Below, in pieces: positions 7,024 through 13,903 of a stretch of DNA of 20,915 bases. Each line of letters opens with the position of its first letter. Within the stretch, counting starts at the first letter, position 1. The notes below the pieces were generated by a model. That model worked only from the letters and a program-made list of their open reading frames with translations, was not told the DNA's origin and searched no databases. Position numbers and translations under genes: made by a program. This stretch comes from Deltaproteobacteria bacterium RIFOXYA12_FULL_61_11 (GTDB lineage Bacteria > Bdellovibrionota_F > JAHFAK01 > YA12-FULL-61-11), in contig MGSU01000017.1 in NCBI GenBank assembly GCA_001799195.1, positions 1 to 20,915 on the forward strand, read 5' to 3'.

Positions 7024-8286
7024 ATGTCGCGTTGCTTCGCCCTTGCGATAGTGCTACTCGGGTTGGGGTGCCTCACCGGCGAGGACGACCCGGCCACGGG
7101 CAAGCCGGTGCAGTACGACCTCGAACTCGACGACCTCTATTTCCAACGTTTGCCCACAGCCCTCGAGCAGATGGTCCAGGTCGAAGCCGACACCTCCTTT
7201 GACGTCGTTACGTCGTTGATCGTTTCGCGGCTCTATTTTGAGCACAATCCGGTTACCGTCTATGAGGCCGAAGCCCAGGTGGTAGCCAGCACCCCTGGTT
7301 TCGTCGAACACTATTTCGATCCCCAGACGGCGGGATGCCAACTCTATCAGGACGAGGAAGCCTTCTCCGCCCATGAGAATACGCCGAGTGCGTATGGGAC
7401 TTGGTTGGAGCAGCGGGGCAAGGTGGCGCCCAAAAATGTACTCATCGGACCCATCGAATTGCGAGCAACCTTGGGGGACCAACCCTTCCTCGTCGAATTA
7501 CCGGTCGTGTACAAAAACGATACCGGCACTATTGCCTACAGTACCCACAACCGCGAGAAAGGAGTGGCCACGATCATAGCGGCCAAGGGGTTCCCCTGCG
7601 GTGAGGACTTCCAGCTCGTTACCACGCCGACTGTGGGGGAGGACAGCTTCCGAGAAACCTTCACGCTGGATCCGGTCTTCACCTTCCCGGCTGCGTTCGA
7701 ACTGCTTAACCCTACTCCTCAACAGAGAGCTGCAGGACCTATCGAGCTCGATGTTGCCGCGGGGTGGCTCGTTGACGCGCAGGATGGCAGCTCCGATAGT
7801 GTGGATCAGAGCGCCGATCCCGCTCCTCCTCCGGTCGAGGCGAGTACCGATCCAACAACGCACGACGTGAGCGCCGAGGTGATCGACGATGATCCGTCCA
7901 GCGATTCCCACCTCGTCCTGACGTGGAATCCACCGCCTCCGTCGGCACAGTACGACCTGGTGGAATTGGAACTCCTGCTCGAAACTCCGGCTCCAGAAGA
8001 TAGCAGCTCTGACCCCCCTTCCTTTCACTCGTACATGCGGTGCGCCTCACCGGACAACGGACGCTTCGCGCTTCCTCGGGGCCTCTATACGGCGCTGCTC
8101 GAGCGTGGCCCAGGCCAGGGAACCTTGATCATCTCGCGGACTGCCACCGCGGAGACCTCGTTGCCGGGAGGGGGGACCTATCGGGCCAAGCTCGTGGTCG
8201 GAGAAGCGGTGGACGTTGTTCTGAAGGGGGAGGTACCCGCGAGCGCCGAGCCTTCAACCGTGACGGCGGCGCAGTCCGAGGAGTAA
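7024..8286 (+). CDS. Lipoprotein of unknown function, last gene of the operon
   Basis: The N-terminus MSRCFALAIVLLGLGC fits a lipoprotein signal with the acylated Cys at 16 (L-G-L-G-C matches the general lipobox pattern). A GAGGAGG ribosome site overlaps the stop of the preceding gene, with the ATG 9 bases later, so translation is probably coupled. The 420-residue protein has a beta-rich first half (about 30-230) with Cys at 105 and 192, and a Ser/Asp/Pro-rich linker (250-295). A second beta domain follows (about 295-402, beginning LVLTWNPPPPSAQYDLVELEL) that looks fibronectin- or carboxypeptidase-regulatory-like. I do not recognise a family. Its 3' end overlaps the convergent minus-strand gene by 33 bases. 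Position suggests an accessory of the outer-membrane protein upstream. Confidence 0.75.
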   Translation: MSRCFALAIVLLGLGCLTGEDDPATGKPVQYDLELDDLYFQRLPTALEQMVQVEADTSFDVVTSLIVSRLYFEHNPVTVYEAEAQVVASTPGFVEHYFDPQTAGCQLYQDEEAFSAHENTPSAYGTWLEQRGKVAPKNVLIGPIELRATLGDQPFLVELPVVYKNDTGTIAYSTHNREKGVATIIAAKGFPCGEDFQLVTTPTVGEDSFRETFTLDPVFTFPAAFELLNPTPQQRAAGPIELDVAAGWLVDAQDGSSDSVDQSADPAPPPVEASTDPTTHDVSAEVIDDDPSSDSHLVLTWNPPPPSAQYDLVELELLLETPAPEDSSSDPPSFHSYMRCASPDNGRFALPRGLYTALLERGPGQGTLIISRTATAETSLPGGGTYRAKLVVGEAVDVVLKGEVPASAEPSTVTAAQSEE

Positions 8287-9579
8287 GCCGAGCAGGGCGA
8301 AGAGAGCCAGACCGGAGAGGGAGTCGTTCTTGCCGGTCATGGTGCCGCACAGACCGCCGTCATCCTCTTCCTGTTCTCCGACGAGTTGATCCGGGGTCGG
8401 CGTGGTACGCAGACCGTCGCGATCCGAGTCCTCTTGACCTGCGGAACGATCGGACGATGGGTCGGAAGCCGGAGCTTCCTGGGTCTGTTCTTGGGTCTGC
8501 GTCGACCCCTTCACCGGACGACCAGTATCCTGGGTTTGCTCTTGGGTCTGCACCGGAGGAACCGGCGCCGGTTCTACTTTGGGCGGTTCGGGGGTAGGTG
8601 TAGCCTTTGGCGGTTCGACCTTCGGCGGTTCCGGTGTGTTCTTCGGAGGCTCGGCCTTCGGGGGCTGTGGAGCTGGAGCCGGTTCGCAGGATTGGGCACA
8701 GCAACGCACTTGGCAGCAGCGGGGAGCGCAGGGGTCGGGTTCGACGATGCGGCGTTCATAAACGTAGACGAAGTATTTGCGTTCCACGGTGCAGCAGGTT
8801 GCGTTGCACAGGCGCATGGTCAGGAAAGTGCTGCCGATGGCCTTGGCCCGGAAGACGAGTCGTTCGGTGCAGCCGGCGCCATTGCAGGTGCTGGGCGTGC
8901 GCTCGAGGGACAGAACGGCGTGGTCGTACTCGAGGTACCAACAGTCGCCGACGCACCCGGCTTCGACCTCGAGGGTGAAGGCGTTGCCTTCGTAGATCAC
9001 CACGGCAGAGCCGTAATCGGCGGAGCGCCGCGCAGAAGGACAGGACGAGGGCGCTTCTCCTCCGCACTCGCTCTCTTCCTCGGTGGGGTCACAGGGATCG
9101 GTGAGGTCTCCACTTGGATCGGTTTCATCACCGCTCTCGTCTTCCTCATCTTCGCCCGGGACGGCCGCTTCGACGGTGATGTCCAGGGTACGGAGTTCCT
9201 CGAGGGTCTCTGCGCAACGGGTAGGCTCGCAGAAGCGGAGAACGAGTTCCGTCCGGCCTGCGGCGAGACCTTCGAAGCGCAGCACGGTCCGGGTGGAAGT
9301 ACCGGCGCTGGCGTCTTCGGGTAATTGTTCTAGGATGGTGTCATCGAAGACCGCCACCCAGGAAGCCTCGGAATCGGCATAGATCGGAAGGGAGAGCGCA
9401 AAGCCGCTGCCCACGCCTATGGTCACGGAGCGGGTTGTCTCAACCGCGAGGTCCACGTGTCCGCCGGTGATCAAATAGCGGATGGCGGGTTGTTCGTCTT
9501 GGGTTTCTTCGGCCGGAGGTGTCTGGCCACAACCCAGGGCAAAGAAAACGATGAGGATAGGCAGGAGCATGGTTTTCAT
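8254..9579 (-). CDS. Dual-anchored lipoprotein with two chagasin-like domains, a Cys knot and a MYXO-CTERM-like tail
   Basis: The start is ATG 9579, behind GAGGAAG. An earlier in-frame start at 9630 lies inside the promoter and would spoil the signal peptide. The protein has 441 residues. The lipobox FALGC places the lipidated Cys at 17. Two beta domains (about 42-138 and 190-276) share the order G-x-F-x-L, a strand with W, then FxGLAAGRTELVLRF or FRAKAIGSTFLTMRL, which resembles the chagasin/I42 cysteine-protease-inhibitor fold. The classic NPTTGY and RPW loops are not intact. A Cys motif C-x3-CC-x3-CC-x3-C (284-298) follows, then Pro/Lys/Glu repeats (300-345), two QTQEQTQ blocks (344 and 361), and a DSDRDGL calcium-type loop (384-390). 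The tail has Cys411, a hydrophobic segment (422-436) and RRR, like MYXO-CTERM sorting signals. The inhibitor role is tentative. Confidence 0.8.
   Translation of the reverse strand: MKTMLLPILIVFFALGCGQTPPAEETQDEQPAIRYLITGGHVDLAVETTRSVTIGVGSGFALSLPIYADSEASWVAVFDDTILEQLPEDASAGTSTRTVLRFEGLAAGRTELVLRFCEPTRCAETLEELRTLDITVEAAVPGEDEEDESGDETDPSGDLTDPCDPTEEESECGGEAPSSCPSARRSADYGSAVVIYEGNAFTLEVEAGCVGDCWYLEYDHAVLSLERTPSTCNGAGCTERLVFRAKAIGSTFLTMRLCNATCCTVERKYFVYVYERRIVEPDPCAPRCCQVRCCAQSCEPAPAPQPPKAEPPKNTPEPPKVEPPKATPTPEPPKVEPAPVPPVQTQEQTQDTGRPVKGSTQTQEQTQEAPASDPSSDRSAGQEDSDRDGLRTTPTPDQLVGEQEEDDGGLCGTMTGKNDSLSGLALFALLGLLLGLRRRHG
8478..8551 (-). repeat. Two near-identical 23-bp repeats encoding QTQEQTQ
   Basis: The segments 8478-8500 and 8529-8551 match at 21 of 23 bases, with a 51-base period. 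They encode the same QTQEQTQ heptapeptide in the low-complexity linker of the chagasin-like lipoprotein. The high DNA identity suggests a recent duplication and a length-variable surface stalk. Confidence 0.7.
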
Positions 9580-9620
9580 CGTACTTCCTCGTGTCGGTCG
9601 CAGTACTCTCGTTCGAGGAG

Positions 9621-9649
9621 TTCCTAGCAAGAATGATGCAAAGTGTCAA
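9621..9649 (-). promoter_or_regulatory. Sigma-70-type promoter for the chagasin-like lipoprotein
   Basis: On the minus strand a perfect TTGACA (9644-9649) is followed after 17 bases by TAGGAA (9621-9626). A TG-plus-one-base extension lies directly in front of the -10 box. The -10 box is weak, but the perfect -35 box, ideal spacing and extended -10 compensate. The leader to the ATG at 9579 would be about 35 bases. Confidence 0.55.
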
Positions 9650-9691
9650 GGTCGGGTGCGCTGTTGATGAGGAGTTGGCGCATGAGATTGC

Positions 9692-9720
9692 TTGACAGGG
9701 GGTTCAGGGCATGACATCGT
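9692..9720 (+). promoter_or_regulatory. Possible promoter for fabH
   Basis: TTGACA (9692-9697) is followed after 17 bases by CATCGT, a poor -10 box. It lies 71 bases before the GTG start of fabH, in the divergent gap with the minus-strand lipoprotein. The -35 match is perfect; the rest is weak. Confidence 0.35.
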
Positions 9721-9790
9721 TCCCCTTCCTGCAACGAGCGGTTGCTCAAGGGGTAGTTGGCGCGAAAGGGCCAATGTTAAGGAGGCCGCG

Positions 9791-10810
9791 GTGTTCAACA
9801 ACCCGGTGGACTTCAGCAAGGTTGCGGTCGGTATCACCGCTGTGGGGAGTTATTTCCCCACCGAGGTGGTGGCGAATGACTACTTCTCCGGCTACCTCGA
9901 CACCAGCGAGGCGTGGATCCTCGAGCGGACAGGTATTCGCGAACGACGCCGGGCCTCACCTGAACAGGCCTCGTCGGATCTCGCCTTCGAAGCCGCTCGT
10001 GGGGCTCTGGCCATGCGAGGCATTGTTCCGGCCGAGTTGGACTGCATCATCGTCGCCACGGTAACCCCGGACATGCTCTTCCCTGCCACCGCGTGTTTGC
10101 TCCAAAAACGCCTGGAAGCCTTCGGTGCTTTCTGCTTCGACCTCAATGCCGCCTGTTCCGGTTTTCTCTATGCCCTGCACGTGGCTGTCTCGTTGATCCG
10201 CAGCGGGGCCCAACATCGAATCTTGCTCGTGGGCGTGGACACCATGTCCTCGATTCTCGATTACCAAGACCGTTCCACCTGTGTGTTGTTCGGCGATGGC
10301 GCGGGGGCGGTGGTGGTCGAGGCCCTCGAGAACCCCGAGCTCGGAGTGCTCGACACCCTCCTTCGTTCCGATGGTCGTGGAGGGGAATACCTCTTCCTTC
10401 CCGCAGGCGGCAGCCGGAAACCCGCCTCTCCCGAAACCGTGCAGGAGGGAGAACACTACATTCGGCAGTTTGGCAAGCAGGTGTTTCGGCACGCCTATCC
10501 GGAAATGGCCAAGGTCAGTCTGGAAGTACTCGAGCGTAACGGCTTGACGGTGGCGGAGCTCGACTTGTTCGTGCCGCACCAGGCCAATCTCCGTATCATC
10601 GAAGCGTGTGCTCGGGAGATGGGTCTGCCTCTGACCAAGGCGTTCGTCAACATCGACCGGTACGGCAACACGACCAATGCCACCATCCCTTCCTGCCTCC
10701 ATGAGGCGTATCGGGAAGGACGACTGCATCGAGGCTCGCTGGTCCAATTGACCACCTTCGGCGCCGGTTTTGCCTGGGGCAGCACGCTCCTGCGCTGGGC
10801 CATCGAGTGA
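9791..10810 (+). CDS. fabH: 3-oxoacyl-ACP synthase III (KAS III)
   Basis: This 339-residue protein is the normal FabH length. FabH condenses a short acyl-CoA with malonyl-ACP to start fatty-acid synthesis in the cytoplasm. The catalytic triad is intact: Cys122 in LNAACSGF, His263 in PHQAN and Asn293 in RYGNTTNATIP. The TSEAWILERTGIRERR segment (38-53) and the GDGAGAVV loop (168-175) are typical. The usual YGNTSAAS is YGNTTNAT here, a small deviation. The start is GTG 9791, behind a near-perfect TAAGGAGG five bases away; an earlier in-frame start at 9692 lies in the promoter region. No other fatty-acid synthesis genes are adjacent, so this may be a second, pathway-specific KAS III rather than the housekeeping copy. 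The two cannot be told apart from sequence alone. Confidence 0.93.
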   Translation: MFNNPVDFSKVAVGITAVGSYFPTEVVANDYFSGYLDTSEAWILERTGIRERRRASPEQASSDLAFEAARGALAMRGIVPAELDCIIVATVTPDMLFPATACLLQKRLEAFGAFCFDLNAACSGFLYALHVAVSLIRSGAQHRILLVGVDTMSSILDYQDRSTCVLFGDGAGAVVVEALENPELGVLDTLLRSDGRGGEYLFLPAGGSRKPASPETVQEGEHYIRQFGKQVFRHAYPEMAKVSLEVLERNGLTVAELDLFVPHQANLRIIEACAREMGLPLTKAFVNIDRYGNTTNATIPSCLHEAYREGRLHRGSLVQLTTFGAGFAWGSTLLRWAIE

Positions 10811-10833
10811 CCGGTCAGCGCAGGGAACGGTCA
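10808..10833. other. Inverted repeat joining the stop codons of fabH and the PIG-L gene
   Basis: TGACCG (10808-10813) and CGGTCA (10828-10833) are reverse complements across 14 bases. Also, 10808-10817 (TGACCGGTCA) is a perfect 10-base palindrome. Three bases of each arm are forced by the two TGA stop codons, so only the extra bases are informative. There is no T-run, so this is not a standard terminator. Confidence 0.25.
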
Positions 10834-11472
10834 ATCAAAGTCCAGGAACAGTCTGAGCGGTACGAAACTTTCCGCATACATGGTGCGGGCCTGGGTGCCT
10901 CGGAACATCGAGGTCGCCCTGGCCAACTCGAGGATGGAGGTTGCAGCGATGTTGGTCTGCGTGAGTTGGGAGCGATGTGCGGTAAGGGCCTCGAGTTTTC
11001 GTTCGATGGTGGTGGTGATATCCACGAAAACGGTGGGGGTGAAGGTGTGGGTCGTGGGACCCTCGTAGAAGAGGACATTACGCTGTTTCCGGGTCGCCGA
11101 GACCGCGACCTGCGAGAGGTTGCGATGGTCCTGGTGGGTATCCTGCCCGTGGTGGACGAAAACGTACTCGGGGCGGATCCGATCGAGGTGCGTCTCGACC
11201 GAGGAAATGATCTCGCGGTCGACCGGCACCGAGGTGTCGGGATAATCGAGCCAGAGAATGTCGCGAGCCCCGAGCAACCTTGCGGAATGTTCTTGTTCGG
11301 CCGTGCGGGGGTTCGCGGTCTGTTCGCCGATATGCCCTTGTTCGCCCGCGGTGCAGATCAAGAGAAAAACCTCATGGCCGGCTGCCGAGAGCAAGGCCAA
11401 GGTGCCTCCGCAGCCGTACTCGATGTCGTCGGGATGGGCTCCAAGTGCTACAATTCGCATCGAATGGATCAT
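10831..11472 (-). CDS. PIG-L/LmbE-family zinc deacetylase
   Basis: This 213-residue protein has the PIG-L zinc site: AHPDD (12-16) and HQDH (113-116), with His13, Asp16 and His116 as likely ligands and Asp15 as the general base. IEYGCGG follows the first motif, as in the BshB/GlcNAc-deacetylase group. These enzymes remove an N-acetyl group from GlcNAc-containing small molecules, glycolipids or antibiotics. The substrate cannot be told here. An ATG at 11472 has AGGAGA touching it, which is too close. The Met at 11460 has AGGAG 13 bases upstream and begins MRIVALGAHPDD, as many relatives do. Either start is possible. The gene converges on fabH with a 20-base gap. A glycan or bacillithiol-like role is inference. 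Confidence 0.9.
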   Translation of the reverse strand: MIHSMRIVALGAHPDDIEYGCGGTLALLSAAGHEVFLLICTAGEQGHIGEQTANPRTAEQEHSARLLGARDILWLDYPDTSVPVDREIISSVETHLDRIRPEYVFVHHGQDTHQDHRNLSQVAVSATRKQRNVLFYEGPTTHTFTPTVFVDITTTIERKLEALTAHRSQLTQTNIAATSILELARATSMFRGTQARTMYAESFVPLRLFLDFD

Positions 11473-11523
11473 TCTCCTAGGTTTGTACCGAGGCGATAAT
11501 AACGGAAGAGCAGGGCCGGATCC

Positions 11524-11588
11524 AGTCCTGAGTTGTATTTTCTCCGGTTAAGCATTATGTAGGTCCTGCACCTAGCAGTATCAGGACT
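11524..11588. promoter_or_regulatory. Inverted AGTCCTGA elements upstream of the ExeA-like ATPase
   Basis: AGTCCTGA (11524-11531) and its exact reverse complement TCAGGACT (11581-11588) flank the leader of the ATPase gene, four bases before its ATG. A third GTCCTG (11563-11568) can pair with the last copy to form a 6-bp hairpin that could cover the ribosome-binding region. The same AGTCCTGA occurs at 941-948, directly after the sigma-28-like promoter. An operator or translational hairpin is possible. Confidence 0.35.
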
Positions 11589-11591
11589 ACG

Positions 11592-12389
11592 ATGTACGAA
11601 GCGTTCTGGAACCTGAGCCAATCACCTTTCAGCGCCAATCCCGACCCGCGTTTCTACTATCGCTCTTTCCGCCATGAAGAGGCGATCAACCGGCTGCTCT
11701 ATGTGATTCTTGCCAAGAACCGGGCCGCTGGTTTCCTCTCCGGCGAAGTAGGGTCCGGTAAGACATTGATATGCAATATTCTACGAACGCATCCCAAGTT
11801 GTCCAACGATAAAGTCCTTTACGTCCCCAGCGCGTTCTATTCGCACACCGATTTCATCAAGGAATTGCTCCTCCAGTGCGGTATCGAATACAGCACGGAC
11901 AGCAAGGCCGAGTTGATCAGGCTGCTGCAGAACTTCCTCATCCAGAATGTGCAGAAGGGCAAGCGTACGGTGATCATCATCGACGAAGCTCAGGCCATCA
12001 CCGATAAACAGGTCTTCGAGGAAATTCGGCTCCTACTCAACCTGCAGTTCAACAATGATTTCATCATGACCCTGATCTTCGTCGGCCAACCCGAGCTCAG
12101 CGTGCTGATCTCCAACATCCCCCAACTCGAACAACGCATCTCGATCCGGTTCCACCTGACCGCCCTCGATCTCAAGGAAACCATCGAATACGTCCTGTAT
12201 CGTCTGAAGATTGCTGGGGCCAGGGATCCCGTTTTCTCCAAACAAGCCCTCGATACCATTTACGAACATACGCAAGGTATACCAAGGAAGATCAATAATT
12301 TGTGTGATCTGTGTATGCTCGCCGCTTACAGCCAGCAGACCAAGACGATCAGCAGCATGCTCGTCAAGGCCGTGCTCGACAACTACTGA
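11592..12389 (+). CDS. ExeA/GspA-like AAA ATPase of an exopolysaccharide locus
   Basis: This 265-residue ATPase has Walker A GEVGSGKT (51-58), Walker B VIIIDEA (127-133), a sensor-1 FVGQPEL (163-169), an arginine stretch QRISIR (181-186) and sensor 2 GIPRKINNL (229-237). The opening MYEAFWNLSQSPFSANPDP is characteristic of the ExeA-like group. That group includes the ATPases found beside tyrosine kinases in exosortase-associated exopolysaccharide loci. ExeA relatives also energise secretin assembly through a C-terminal membrane/peptidoglycan domain, which is missing here. The leader has no strong Shine-Dalgarno sequence. The gene ends seven bases before the proline-rich HD-domain gene, so they likely form one transcript. 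A role in polysaccharide export or assembly is inferred from family and neighbourhood. Confidence 0.88.
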   Translation: MYEAFWNLSQSPFSANPDPRFYYRSFRHEEAINRLLYVILAKNRAAGFLSGEVGSGKTLICNILRTHPKLSNDKVLYVPSAFYSHTDFIKELLLQCGIEYSTDSKAELIRLLQNFLIQNVQKGKRTVIIIDEAQAITDKQVFEEIRLLLNLQFNNDFIMTLIFVGQPELSVLISNIPQLEQRISIRFHLTALDLKETIEYVLYRLKIAGARDPVFSKQALDTIYEHTQGIPRKINNLCDLCMLAAYSQQTKTISSMLVKAVLDNY

Positions 12390-12396
12390 AACAACC

Positions 12397-12811
12397 ATGG
12401 TGGAAACGAAGAACCGCGGCAAATCGCTGATATCGTTCGGACAGCTTGTCGGCAGTGAAGTAGGGCAAGGGGACGGTGCAGAGGACTTCATCGCCCTTGA
12501 CGATTTGCCGAGCAGCGCGGCGGCCGAGTTGCCGGCACCCCCGCCCCCCGTAGCTGTGCCTCCTCCCGCTCCAAGGCCACCCAGACCGAGGGCCAGTTCC
12601 GGCGAGCAGCCGGCGATCCCGAGAACGACCTTGCCCGAGGCCCCGGCCGTGCCGAGGGGCAGGACCCCCGCGCCGCGGTCGGCGGCGACACCTCCTCCTC
12701 AACCAGAAACTCCTCCCGTACGGGTAGCTGCGACCGTGCTGCCCACTACTCCAGGCCCCTCGGGGGGAACTACCGTTGCGAGGACGCGTATCGATGCCCC
12801 TTCCCCCCCCC
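12397..12811 (+). CDS. Proline-rich N-terminal part of the HD-GYP-like protein, cut off by a frameshift
   Basis: Translation from ATG 12397, seven bases after the ATPase stop, gives MVETKNRGKSLISFGQLVG followed by an acidic patch and about 100 residues rich in Pro, Ala and Arg. This is a typical disordered linker. The frame stays meaningful up to the C9 tract at 12803-12811. Beyond it the frame turns into Arg/Ser-rich nonsense until 13188. The sensible continuation (PPRPEEEDYLLATPGG, leading into the HD domain) lies in the frame reached by adding one C. I therefore regard this segment and the next CDS as one gene of about 498 codons. No strong Shine-Dalgarno sequence is visible; translation may be coupled to the ATPase. 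Confidence 0.7.
12803..12811 (+). repeat. C9 homopolymer at the frame break
   Basis: Nine consecutive C separate two coherent reading frames of the same proline-rich protein. One extra C would fuse them. Such tracts are prone to slippage in vivo (phase variation), in transcription and in sequencing or assembly. Confidence 0.8.
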
Positions 12812-12932
12812 GCGTCCCGAGGAGGAAGACTATCTTCTCGCAACCCCTGGAGGCGGTGCCGAGGTCCAACAACCTCGGTCCTCTCCGCTCGAACCGGGGT
12901 GGCCGACGAAGTCCGATACTCCTGCTGCCGAG

Positions 12933-13889
12933 GTGCCGTTGCATGCGGCTTCTCCCCAGAGCGGGGCGGCGACGTTCACCCTGCAGATCCAGGAGCTCTA
13001 TCACTACCTCAAGGATATTTTCCGCTCCATCGCCGAGAAGGACTATGTCTTCGACTTCAAGACCTGCCACGAGATCGTGGCAGGGGCCGTGGACCACATC
13101 CTGGCGATCGAGGAGAGCCAACTCGGTCAAGATCGCGAGAACGAGGTGGTACGGGCAATTTTCGAGGACTACGAGCACGATCTCTTGAGGCATTCCATCA
13201 GCGTGTTCCTGATCTGCATCGAGGTGGGTTGCACCTTGCGCCAACCCCATGAGAAATTGGTCAAATTGGGGATGGCCAGTCTGCTCCACGATTTGATCAT
13301 GTACCATATGCCGGAGCGGCTCCTGACCCATTCCGGAGCCTTTTCCGAAAGTGACCGTCAAGACTGGCGACGGCATATCCGCGAGGGTTTCGAGCATCTT
13401 TCGACCGTGGCCCTGCCGCCCTGGATCGCCAACATCGTGTTCTACCTCGTGCGCAAGAACCTCGAGTTCCCGGTGGAGCTGAAACAGCGCGATCAGTTCG
13501 AGTTTGCCATGATCATCGAAATGGCCAACAGTTACGAGGCTATCACCCATCGGAGGTCCTGGCGGACTTCGCTCGACTCCTTCGCCGTGGTCAGTGCCAT
13601 CCTCAAGAGCAGCGACGTGGTCCCTCAGTACCTCATCAAGGCCTTGTTCATGACCTTCTCCATCTTTGCGCCGAACTCGTACGTGTTGCTCAACAACGGA
13701 GAGGTAGCCCTGGTCATCGGCGTGAACAAGAATTACCCCTTGCGGCCGCGCATCCGGATCGTCTTCGACAGTCAGAAGCATTTCAAGAAAGTGCCGCGAG
13801 AACTCGACCTCAAGGAGCATCGCACCTTCACCATCGTCGATCCGGTGCCCAACGACGAGGTCGAACGCTGGAGGGCGCAGGGCGGCTGA
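12933..13889 (+). CDS. Degenerate HD-GYP-type domain protein (C-terminal part of the split gene)
   Basis: The listed start is an in-frame GTG, but coherent sequence in this frame begins at about 12801. The 318 residues contain an HD-GYP-like fold. EHDLLRHSISV (81-91) supplies the first His. LLHD (117-120) is the HD pair, but the next residues are LIMYH instead of IGK. RRHIREGFEHL (147-156) matches the next metal His. ANSYEAITHRRSW (198-210) corresponds to the usual ADVYDALTS-R region. The HHE...GxGYP signature is absent. The end, APNSYVLLNNGEVALVIGVN, is the usual HD-GYP C-terminal beta unit. HD-GYP enzymes hydrolyse cyclic-di-GMP; with these losses this one is more likely a binding or scaffold protein. 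It lies between the ATPase and the BY-kinase, which fits control of exopolysaccharide. Confidence 0.82.
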   Translation: MPLHAASPQSGAATFTLQIQELYHYLKDIFRSIAEKDYVFDFKTCHEIVAGAVDHILAIEESQLGQDRENEVVRAIFEDYEHDLLRHSISVFLICIEVGCTLRQPHEKLVKLGMASLLHDLIMYHMPERLLTHSGAFSESDRQDWRRHIREGFEHLSTVALPPWIANIVFYLVRKNLEFPVELKQRDQFEFAMIIEMANSYEAITHRRSWRTSLDSFAVVSAILKSSDVVPQYLIKALFMTFSIFAPNSYVLLNNGEVALVIGVNKNYPLRPRIRIVFDSQKHFKKVPRELDLKEHRTFTIVDPVPNDEVERWRAQGG

Positions 13890-13903
13890 GTTCGGACTCA
13901 CCC
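13884..13903. other. Hairpin containing both stop codons of the HD-protein and BY-kinase genes
   Basis: TGAGT (13887-13891), TCGG and ACTCA (13896-13900) form a hairpin that extends through one C-C mismatch to GG/CC pairs. The two stop codons face each other in the stem. Three pairs are forced by the stops. No T-run follows on either strand, so any terminator role would be atypical. Confidence 0.3.

Noticed and set aside
8386-9324. A 312-codon plus-strand open frame opposite the chagasin-like lipoprotein gene
   Set aside because: It is the antisense of a gene with a clear lipobox, promoter and sorting tail. Its Gly/Ala/Arg-rich, motif-free product has no ribosome site.
12211-12396. Extended start of the proline-rich protein inside the ATPase gene
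   Set aside because: The frame is antiphase to the sensor-2 region of the ATPase, and the residues do not resemble the rest of the protein.
12699-13901. A 400-codon minus-strand open frame over the HD-GYP-like gene
   Set aside because: The plus strand shows a recognisable HD-GYP fold; this frame has His/Asp-rich antisense composition and no start signal.
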